From assembly GCA_964407525.1 (NCBI GenBank), contig CAYOWC010000002.1, positions 10,982 through 74,981 on the forward strand: a DNA stretch of 64,000 nucleotides, read 5' to 3'. Positions 57,974 to 64,000 of this stretch are shown here, piece after piece (the stretch's first letter is position 1; every line of letters starts with the position of its first letter). Origin of the DNA: DUZB01 sp964407525 (GTDB taxonomy: Bacteria > Desulfobacterota > DSM-4660 > Desulfatiglandales > Desulfatiglandaceae). Under the pieces are notes generated by a model that did no database searches, was not told the origin of the DNA, and saw nothing but the letters and a program-made list of their open reading frames with translations. The translations under genes and the position numbers were made by a program.

Positions 57974-58876
57974 TTGCGAATCTTACCGGATTGTATCCCC
58001 TGCATCGCAAATATGGCTATTTCAGCTCTCAGACGTCTACCCATATCCAGTGAAAGACGCCAAGAAATTTTTACCACTATTCTGCAAGTTTCGGCTTTTC
58101 GAGGAAGGTCATGGCATTTGACCAGCCCGGAAATCATTGAACAGGTCTGGGAGATCATTTGTCGAGAAACTGATCAGCCTGACCCATTCCTCCAGGAAAA
58201 AGAACTCCAGAACCAAAGGGTAGCGGACATTCTGCCTTTTCTCCGGAATAGAATTGAGAACGCTGAAGATCCCTTACGTACGGCAACTCAGCTTGCCATT
58301 ATTGGAAACTCCATCGATCTGATGATTGATAATCATGCCGTCGATATTCAGCAAACGGTTGTTCAAGGACTGGAATTGCCCCTGTCTGAACCTGCTTATT
58401 CCGCATTTTCGAAAAAACTCCACGGAAGCCGGAAACTCGTTTATCTCGGGGATAACTCGGGCGAAATCGTCTTTGATAAGCTGTTCATGCAAACAATCCG
58501 GCGGGAGTTCATGGAAATCGATATCCACTTCGTGGTTCGATCGAATCCAGTAATGAACGATGTTACCCTGAAAGAAGCCAACGAAATGGGTATTTCTGAA
58601 GTGGCAAGTGTCATAGAAAACGGCGTGGATGGCCCCATTCCGGGCACGCTGGTCAGCAGATGTTCTCAAGAGCTTAAAGAGCACCTGCAATCCGCAGATC
58701 TCATCATCTCCAAAGGCGGTGGTAATTTTGATGCTTTTGAAGAGGAAGCCCATACTACCGGGACGGACGTCACCTTTCTCCTCCTGTGCAAATGCGACCC
58801 CTACCGTCGATATTTTGACCAGGAGCTGTATGAGCCTATTTTGTGGAACGTATTCTCGGACCGGGAAGGTCAGTAG
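57974..58876 (+). CDS. DUF89 / ARMT1-like metal-dependent phosphatase
   Basis: A 300-residue protein of the DUF89 family, whose studied members are metal-dependent phosphatases acting on damaged phosphometabolites. The family markers are CIPC at residues 7-10, TQLAIIGNSIDLMI, YLGDNSGEIVFDKL (metal-binding Asp and Asn), VVRSNPVMNDVTLKEA and LIISKGGGNFDAFEE. The start is TTG at 57974, with GAGG eight bases upstream; an ATG further in would remove the CIPC motif. The final glutamine and the TAG stop are the first six bases of a CAGTAGG heptamer array. Confidence 0.88.
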   Translation: MRILPDCIPCIANMAISALRRLPISSERRQEIFTTILQVSAFRGRSWHLTSPEIIEQVWEIICRETDQPDPFLQEKELQNQRVADILPFLRNRIENAEDPLRTATQLAIIGNSIDLMIDNHAVDIQQTVVQGLELPLSEPAYSAFSKKLHGSRKLVYLGDNSGEIVFDKLFMQTIRREFMEIDIHFVVRSNPVMNDVTLKEANEMGISEVASVIENGVDGPIPGTLVSRCSQELKEHLQSADLIISKGGGNFDAFEEEAHTTGTDVTFLLLCKCDPYRRYFDQELYEPILWNVFSDREGQ

Positions 58877-59069
58877 GCAGTAAGTAGTAGGCAGTCACGG
58901 ATATTTTGTTGCTGGTTACTCGTTGCTCGTTACTGGTTGCTCGTCATCGGAGTCTTCGCTTACCTCGAGTATTGCAGTTAAGTTCGGAACGAGGTCAACT
59001 TGAAACTGGGTTCCCCGAACACTGACATCTGACACCTATCGTTCTCTGCGCCTCTGCGCCTCTGCGCGA
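58871..59069. repeat. Second mosaic of heptamer arrays
   Basis: CAGTAGG words run 58871-58897, GTTGCTG/GTTACTC words about 58908-58946, CTGACAT/CTGACAC words about 59021-59037, and CTCTGCGC words 59043-59069. The order CAGTAGG, then TGACACC, then TTTGCGC matches the mosaic at 7243-7387. Both flanking genes end inside it. Confidence 0.7.
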
Positions 59070-59638
59070 GATTTCCCGTCCAGCAACCGCTTTTCGATCT
59101 CTTCCCGTGCAATTCGTTTTGCGGAATCCGTCAGGAACCAAGGCTCGATATTTCTACTGAGTCTTTCAATTCCTTCTTCAAACGAGAGCTGGAATCTGTC
59201 TTGGTTTATTTCAACTGCAGCTTTAGAATATCTCCATAACTTATCTGCATCTTTAACGATTGTGTCATTTAAAGAAAAAGGGGTTTTCCTGGAATCGTGC
59301 CCCTCGATAATCCGCACAATTTCCTTTATCTTTTCCTGATCGTATCCCACTTTCTTAAGGATTTCCTCTGCAATTCCGGCACCTTCCACTTCGTGGACAC
59401 GGTTCCATTCAGGCATGCTTACTTTCGGGCCAAATGCCATTAGTTGAATGTCTTCCGGCACCTTTTTCCAGCCCACATCATGGAGAAGAATCGCTGGGAT
59501 CACCACTTCTTCCGTTCCTCCTTCTAATTCCAGCAATTGATACGCATGACGTGTCGATATCTCCGTATGAATGTCATTTTTTCTGGTATCAAGATAAGGC
59601 CTGGCCAGTTCCTGTATTTTTTTATATGGTTCTTCCAA
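59036..59638 (-). CDS. HD-domain phosphohydrolase
   Basis: A 200-residue HD-superfamily protein. The metal site is made by HAYQLLELEGG (first His), AILLHDVGW (HD doublet), and downstream VHEVEGAGIAEEIL and IIEGHDSRKTPFSL, with DADKLWRYS as the last Asp. The substrate is unknown; such proteins act on nucleotides or other phosphoesters. The C-terminal SRAEAQRRRER and the stop are encoded by CTCTGCGCC repeat words and the adjacent TGACACC array, so the end of the protein is repeat-derived. It converges with the DUF89 gene across the repeat mosaic. Confidence 0.82.
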   Translation of the reverse strand: MEEPYKKIQELARPYLDTRKNDIHTEISTRHAYQLLELEGGTEEVVIPAILLHDVGWKKVPEDIQLMAFGPKVSMPEWNRVHEVEGAGIAEEILKKVGYDQEKIKEIVRIIEGHDSRKTPFSLNDTIVKDADKLWRYSKAAVEINQDRFQLSFEEGIERLSRNIEPWFLTDSAKRIAREEIEKRLLDGKSRAEAQRRRER

Positions 59639-59686
59639 TGTGCACTCCTTCTTTTCAGTGTTTTCATTCTTTCAAAGCCACATGAA

Positions 59687-59809
59687 CCACCCCGTGGCAA
59701 GCCACGAGGTATCGGTCGTCATTCCGGCGAAGGTCGGAATCCAGGTAAGCGAGCCTGAGAGACTCCGGTACATATTTTTTCTGGATCCCGGATCGGTGTC
59801 CGGGATGAC
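59687..59809. repeat. Two palindromic repeats
   Basis: ACCCCGTGGC / GCCACGAGGT (59689-59710) is a short hairpin with one mismatch. It is followed by an element with ends GTCATTCCGGC and CCGGGATGAC at 59718-59809, of the same class as those at 46769, 56928 and 63760. They lie upstream of the HD gene. Confidence 0.6.
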
Positions 59810-60017
59810 TCGACGCCGCAAGCGGATGGGTATTCGACCCTTGCTCGCAATCAAAACTGCAGATTCAAGATGGCTATTTCTTTATCATGGGAAAGGGAGA
59901 TTTGTAAATACAGCTATCAGAGATCCATAAAATAAACCTCTGTCCATAGTGACAATTGCCAGGCACCTATAATTCTTCTTGACCCTTTAGGATATCTTTC
60001 ATATTATTAAATTTAAC

Positions 60018-60187
60018 AGCTGCAATTAGCTTTTAGCTATTAGCCGTTGGCTTAAAGATTTCACGCATTTGAATGACTTTTTTTCGTGCTGGGATTCTCA
60101 CTTTTTGATGCTAAACCATTGCGCCCTAAGTCACTGATTTTGTGCGGCTAATAGCTAAAGGCTAACCGCTAATTGCATCTTTTGAGT
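60018..60187. repeat. Repeat family A, copy 3 (MITE-like)
   Basis: About 170 bp: left arm AGCTGCAATTAGCTTTTAGC, core with TTTGAATGACTT and CACTTTTTGATGCTAAACC, right arm GGCTAATAGCTAAAGGCTAA, end CTAATTGCATCTTTTGA. It is the most diverged of the three full copies, roughly 75 percent identical by eye. It has the same orientation as the others on the plus strand. Confidence 0.75.
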
Positions 60188-60464
60188 TAAAGTACATTCA
60201 TTTCGATCCAGACTTTTACAATCGCTTCTCTTTCCCGAACGCGTGCAGAAATGGTGGACAACTGCCATTGGGCATGGTCGAAGCAAGACAGCTTCCGCCT
60301 GCTCTCAATACTTCACCCATACAATTGCCATTGCGTGCTCCTTCATCCGTTGTAAACGGACAGAAAACCCAACAGAGTTGATACGTATTCCGGGATCTTT
60401 TTGTTGGTCTGAGATTCCGGTTCTTAGGGAACATAAACCTTTCAAGAAAAGGAGGGAGAGAGCC
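60188..60464. other. Region before the GAF gene
   Basis: An open frame continues from 60243 into the GAF gene, but its 74 residues have no recognisable pattern and the strong ribosome site is at 60450. I see no convincing promoter. The stretch probably holds the promoter and leader of the GAF-ATPase-EamA operon. Confidence 0.35.
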
Positions 60465-61034
60465 ATGGAAAAAAGGGAAATGAAATTCTACAGGTTGATT
60501 TTGGACATATGCAGGGTAATCAATTCTACACTGGATGTAAAAAAGGTATTGAGACTCCTTGCCGAAAATGTAACCCAGGCACTGGATGCCAAGGCCTGCG
60601 CGATTTTTCTCTGGAACAGGGAACAGGACACCTTGGAGGTAAGCGCGTCCTTCGGATTGAGCGACACATACCTCCAAAAAGGTCGCCTTCATGCTGATGA
60701 CAGCTTGAAAGAATGTTCAGCAGATCAATCCGTGTTGATTTTTGACGCCATAACAGACCCTCGGACGCAATATCCTGAAGAAGCTAAGAAGGAAGGAATC
60801 GCATCCATGTTTTCCGTACCGATCTGCGCAAAAGGCACGACGCTCGGAGCACTCCGGGTCTATTTGTCAGAAGCTCGTGAATTCTCCGCAAACGAATCGG
60901 AATTTATTCATGGATTGGCTGAAATGGGCGGTATCGCCATCGAAAATGCGCGAATGTATAGTCACTTGAAAGGCGAGCACGAAAGTCTGATGATGGCTGC
61001 ACATCAGTGGTTTGAATTCGGAAGAACGGAATAA
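60465..61034 (+). CDS. GAF-domain protein
   Basis: A 189-residue cytosolic protein that is almost entirely one GAF domain. The pattern RLILDICRVINSTLDVKKVLRLLAENVTQALDAKACAIFLWNREQDTLEVSASFGLS, then SMFSVPICAKGTTLGALRVYL and ANESEFIHGLAEMGGIAIENARMY, is standard. It lacks an output domain and ends with a short helix. AGGAGGGAG precedes ATG 60465. The ATPase-like gene starts 18 bases after it, so the GAF domain is probably the sensor of a two-protein switch. Confidence 0.87.
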   Translation: MEKREMKFYRLILDICRVINSTLDVKKVLRLLAENVTQALDAKACAIFLWNREQDTLEVSASFGLSDTYLQKGRLHADDSLKECSADQSVLIFDAITDPRTQYPEEAKKEGIASMFSVPICAKGTTLGALRVYLSEAREFSANESEFIHGLAEMGGIAIENARMYSHLKGEHESLMMAAHQWFEFGRTE

Positions 61035-61052
61035 GAAAAAAGAAGAAGGCCT

Positions 61053-62003
61053 GTGAAGCAGTCAGAGAAAACCATTTGTATACTTGCCCCAACACCGGAA
61101 TTGGAAGGAAAAATCCTTCAGATCTTCCGGAATATCAGCATATCCAGACAATTTCCCTTTCCATTCAAAACCATCACATCCCTGAACAACCCAAAGGATA
61201 TTCACCTCCTTTTCTTTGAAGTGGCTCTTGGGAAAATGGATCAGTCCAGGGAAAGATTGGAGCAAATCCTTGCCACTGCCAGCCCAAACGTCGTCCTGCT
61301 CTGCCCGATGGGACACAACGAACTGGAATTAGCCAACCAGTTTGGTATCGGAAACATCCTGACGCCGGAATCCATGACGGAATCCACCGTGATGGCGGTG
61401 TCCTTTAAGTTATTAGGGAATGTATTTTTCGGGTTCGAGCCTTTTTTCCCCCGTGGGTTTACCCTGTTTGAAAAGGAATTCAGGATTTCTGGAAAATTCC
61501 ACATGCGGGAACTTCCTTCAAAAATCCTGCACGATTTCATAACTACCCTTAATGAAGAAGAAAGCGAGTATTTTCGGATCTATATATCCGAACTGATCAG
61601 TAATGCCATTTTTTATAGTGTTTTCGGGATCAGCCCCCAGGAGAGGGATCAAGATAAAGGCGATCTTCCTTCTGATATCAACATACCTGCAGAGAAAGAA
61701 ATACGGGTGAAGATTGTAAGAGATGACGAAAAATATGGCATCAGCATCACGGATCGAAGCGGGTCGCTAACGCTTCAACGGGTTTTGAAAAAAATTCAGC
61801 GGCATACAACCGCCCCCGGTGAACCGGTTCCCAGAGGGATTCTTGATTTAACCGGCAGGGGGTTCTATATTTTAAGCAATCAAACACGGCTGATCATTAA
61901 TATCTTAAAACATGCAAAAACGGAAATCATTATCCTCCGGTACAACGATGTCTCCCTGAACAAATACCAGACCCTCATTATTAATGAAAAGGAACGGGAG
62001 TAA
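61053..62003 (+). CDS. Atypical protein with receiver-like and anti-sigma-type ATPase-like domains
   Basis: A 316-residue protein I cannot assign to a named family. The N-terminal 125 residues alternate strands and helices like a receiver (TICILAPTPELEGKILQIF, HLLFFEVALG, NVVLLCPMGHNE) but lack the acidic pocket. The C-terminal half looks like the anti-sigma/serine-kinase branch of HATPase domains: IYISELISNAIFYSVFG resembles the N box, ISITDRSGSLTLQRVLKKI the D-box region, and ILDLTGRGFYILSNQTRLIIN the G2 box. The D-x-G-x-G motif is altered to DRSGS. The start is GTG at 61053 with AAGG upstream. It lies between the GAF and EamA genes. Confidence 0.6.
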   Translation: MKQSEKTICILAPTPELEGKILQIFRNISISRQFPFPFKTITSLNNPKDIHLLFFEVALGKMDQSRERLEQILATASPNVVLLCPMGHNELELANQFGIGNILTPESMTESTVMAVSFKLLGNVFFGFEPFFPRGFTLFEKEFRISGKFHMRELPSKILHDFITTLNEEESEYFRIYISELISNAIFYSVFGISPQERDQDKGDLPSDINIPAEKEIRVKIVRDDEKYGISITDRSGSLTLQRVLKKIQRHTTAPGEPVPRGILDLTGRGFYILSNQTRLIINILKHAKTEIIILRYNDVSLNKYQTLIINEKERE

Positions 62004-62020
62004 TTTTTTACGAACAAAAC

Positions 62021-62884
62021 ATGTTGGTGAATTGGTACACGCTTAGCATCATTGCGCTTTTCTTTATCGGAGCCCAGAGGTTCCTCTACAAGGTATCTGT
62101 CCAGCGCGGGTGCAACGCAGCAGTTACCACCTTTACCTTCATGGGAACAGTAACATGCATCAGTTTTGTGCTCCTTCTGTTTTCGGATACACCTTTGGGT
62201 CCTATCTATTTCCTGGTTTTCATTTCCCTTGTGAACAGTATTTCTTTCACATTAGCCACGCTAACGAATTTGGAGACGCTGAAATATCTGCCTGTGAACG
62301 TCGCTTATCCCATTATCCGGCTGAATCTGGCTGTGGTGATCATTTTTTCCGTACTTTTCTTCGGCGACTCTTTGTCGCCCTGGCAGATTGCAGGTATTTT
62401 TGTTGCCATTTTCGCCATCGTCATTTTGGCAAAAAGCCCTGATGCCAATGAAACGGGGATCCGGAATCTTCGAAGAGGTTTTGTCCTTTTGTCCGTCTGC
62501 GTTCTTTCCGGGGCCGTCGCTTCTATTTCCAGCAAATTCGCCGCTATGGAGACCAATAAATTGGCGTTCATCACCCTTTCCTACTTACTTGGAACATCTT
62601 TTGCCTTTATGCTCCGAAACAGGGTGGCACAAAAAACAGCCGGCAGCCGGAACAGAGATGCCGTGATCATAGGGATATGTATGGGGCTTCTAAACCTGAT
62701 CGGGTTCTATCTTTTTCTCCTGGCCCTTGACAGGGGCCCTCTTTCCCTGGTCGTATCCATCATCAGCCTTCACTTTGTCATACCCATTGTACTTTCCGCC
62801 CTGATCTATTCGGAAAAGCTGAAAAAGGTGCACTTCGTCGGCATCGGTCTCACGGTTATTTCTGTCATTTTTCTGAGGATGTAG
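62021..62884 (+). CDS. EamA/DMT family transporter
   Basis: A 287-residue inner-membrane protein with ten hydrophobic segments in two five-helix repeats, the EamA drug/metabolite transporter layout. The end of the first repeat shows LPVNVAYPIIRLNLAVVIIFSVLFFGDSLSPWQIAGIFVAIFAIVIL and the second has FVIPIVLSALIYSEKLKKVHFVGIGLTVISVIFL. The substrate is unknown. It begins 17 bases after the ATPase-like gene and probably shares its transcript. Confidence 0.88.
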   Translation: MLVNWYTLSIIALFFIGAQRFLYKVSVQRGCNAAVTTFTFMGTVTCISFVLLLFSDTPLGPIYFLVFISLVNSISFTLATLTNLETLKYLPVNVAYPIIRLNLAVVIIFSVLFFGDSLSPWQIAGIFVAIFAIVILAKSPDANETGIRNLRRGFVLLSVCVLSGAVASISSKFAAMETNKLAFITLSYLLGTSFAFMLRNRVAQKTAGSRNRDAVIIGICMGLLNLIGFYLFLLALDRGPLSLVVSIISLHFVIPIVLSALIYSEKLKKVHFVGIGLTVISVIFLRM

Positions 62885-63203
62885 TCTCTTTTACATCCAC
62901 AAAACCCATTGTTTTCCAAGATAAAGGCTCGGGATTTTCGACCTTGACCTTCCATAGACTCCGTGAAACCGCGGGAAATTTCCCCAGGCGCGAAGTCCGT
63001 GCTGATTCTTTTTTATTGTTGACAACTACCTTCATGAAAGATATCCTGAACGACTAAAAATTGCAGTAAACGTTGACGCGCAACAGTGGCTCCTGACAGG
63101 TGACTTTACTTGAATGAAACACATGAATCTGAGCGTAAACTCTGCTGCATTTGTGAGCAAGCCCTAAACGTGCCGTACAACTTTTTTGCAGGAGGAACGA
63201 ACA
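62885..63203. other. Intergenic region before the flavodoxin gene
   Basis: No gene is supported. It carries the promoter given separately (63019-63047) and a leader of about 150 bases. I see no repeat of the families found elsewhere. Confidence 0.4.
63019..63047 (+). promoter_or_regulatory. Sigma-70-type promoter for the flavodoxin gene
   Basis: TTGACA (63019-63024), a 17-base spacer and TATCCT (63042-63047). The -35 box and spacing are ideal. The start codon is 157 bases downstream. Confidence 0.5.
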
Positions 63204-63704
63204 ATGAAGGTATTGATTGCCTATTACTCAGACACAGGAAATACCGAAAAGGTGGCCAAAGCCATCTATGATTCCATAGAACACAGTGAAAAAGAGATCT
63301 CTCTCTCAACGGACGTCTCGGATGTCTCCGATTACGACCTGATTTTCTGCGGTTTTCCTGTTCAATCCATGGGGCTACCCAAAAAGATGGAGTCCTTTGT
63401 CACAGGACTGCCCGAAGGAAAGAAAGTCGCCTATTTTGCAACCCATGGTTCTCTTCGAGGCGGACCATTGGCGATTACAGCATTTCATCATGCAATCAGC
63501 CTGGGAAAAAACCTGAAAGTGATGGGGACATTTGGATGCCGAGGCACTGTGAAACATGGCATTATTGACGCCTTGATGAAACAAGCCGAACACAGGGGCT
63601 GGGCCCTTGAGGCACAAAGTGCTGCAGGTCATCCGGATGAAGCGGATCTGGAAGACGCCAAAATCTTTGCAGCCGCCATCATGATAAAAACCAGAGCAAA
63701 ATGA
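63204..63704 (+). CDS. Flavodoxin family protein
   Basis: A 166-residue flavodoxin-like FMN protein. The phosphate-binding loop is MKVLIAYYSDTGNTEKVAKAIY, and the fold continues with YDLIFCGFPVQSMGLPKKMESFVTGL and VAYFATHGSLRGGPLAITAF, the last with a GSLRGG loop near the isoalloxazine site. The C-terminus has FGCRGTV. It resembles the flavodoxin domain of FprA-like and WrbA-like proteins; a role in low-potential electron transfer is plausible. AGGAGG precedes ATG 63204. Confidence 0.87.
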   Translation: MKVLIAYYSDTGNTEKVAKAIYDSIEHSEKEISLSTDVSDVSDYDLIFCGFPVQSMGLPKKMESFVTGLPEGKKVAYFATHGSLRGGPLAITAFHHAISLGKNLKVMGTFGCRGTVKHGIIDALMKQAEHRGWALEAQSAAGHPDEADLEDAKIFAAAIMIKTRAK

Positions 63705-63759
63705 GATAGTCCAGTTCAGTTTCCCATGAATACTAATCTCATAAGAAGTGCCCGAACCC

Positions 63760-63849
63760 GTCACCCCCGCGAACCTCACCCTCGACTCCGATCGGGGAGC
63801 GGGGTTCCATGAGAAGTAGATAACGTGTTCCCCACCTGGCGGGAATGAC
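63760..63849. repeat. GTCA-type palindromic repeat
   Basis: A 90-bp element with ends GTCACCCCCGC and GGCGGGAATGAC. It contains a smaller palindrome, CTCCGATCGGGGAG. It belongs with the GTCATTCC elements. The remaining 150 bases to the right edge show no gene. Confidence 0.55.
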
Positions 63850-64000
63850 GAAAACAGAAGATTTTTGACTTTCATGAGGGCTCCATTTTTCCAAACCACA
63901 TCTTACCGTACCTCCCATTTCCGAAGAGCTTCTGAATTCCAAACCATGAAGAGTGACAAATATTGTAACGGGTATTTTCACCGAAAATTTAAAAAAACTT

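Noticed and set aside
5898..60187. CRISPR array made of the family A or heptamer repeats
   Set aside because: Repeats are dispersed, have no uniform unique spacers, and no cas gene is in the window.
1..64000. tRNA or rRNA genes
   Set aside because: No T-loop GGTTCRANTCC with a matching acceptor stem and no rRNA-like stretch was found by eye; a tRNA scan would settle it.

Overview
The window looks like chromosomal DNA of an anaerobic Desulfobacterota (former Deltaproteobacteria) bacterium, of the sulfate-reducing or syntrophic kind. This rests on protein families, not on rRNA, which is absent. The indicators are an HdrA-MvhD-MetV-MetF methylenetetrahydrofolate reductase cluster (reductive acetyl-CoA pathway), indolepyruvate:ferredoxin oxidoreductase, a TIGR04211-like SH3 protein, a DVU0772-like small protein, a FeoAB iron(II) uptake operon, and a precorrin-2 dehydrogenase next to hemA. 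I found no tRNA, rRNA, CRISPR array, transposase gene or prophage.

Layout. 1-9000: tetrapyrrole, cytochrome c and molybdenum-cofactor genes (radical SAM, precorrin-2 dehydrogenase, ccsA, hemA, moaE-like, moaC), then an SH3 protein and cinA on the plus strand; a cNMP-binding, TtcA-like and J-domain gene set runs on the minus strand. 9500-15500: hdrA, mvhD, metV and metF, closed by a terminator, then a lipoprotein and HU. 15800-23100: an IMPase-like gene with feoA and feoB, greA, slyD, a hydrolase, and trmJ between two copies of a small repeat. 23200-29000: a BrnTA toxin-antitoxin pair, iorAB, a Ycf48-like lipoprotein and thrC.

30000-54000, all on the minus strand, is the centrepiece: a roughly 24-kb signalling locus. 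Read in transcription order it is MCP, CheW, CheR-TPR, CheW, MCP, CheA-REC, CheB, a lone receiver, a REC-PAS-PAS histidine kinase, a response regulator, a hybrid kinase, a Leu/Ile/Val-type binding protein, another MCP, a REC-HD-GYP-REC protein, KaiB, and a REC-PAS-PAS-DHp-REC-GGDEF protein. The order of its core genes matches the Pseudomonas Wsp system (MCP, CheW, CheR-TPR, CheW, CheA-REC, CheB, GGDEF output), with many added modules, a c-di-GMP phosphodiesterase as well as a cyclase, and a KaiB homologue without KaiC. No flagellar gene is present, so an output through c-di-GMP is more likely than swimming. 54100-57000 adds an HTH-receiver fusion and a receiver/kinase pair.

57000-64000 is a more eroded region: a frameshifted, truncated receiver gene, a DUF89 gene, an HD gene, a GAF plus ATPase-like pair with an EamA transporter, and a flavodoxin-like protein, separated by many repeats.

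Intergenic space is filled by several families of short repeats. One (about 170 bp) and another (207 bp, with 27-bp inverted ends and an 8-bp direct duplication) look like MITEs. Several are built of 7-bp words. Five genes end within or against such repeats, which supply their stop codons or C-terminal residues.
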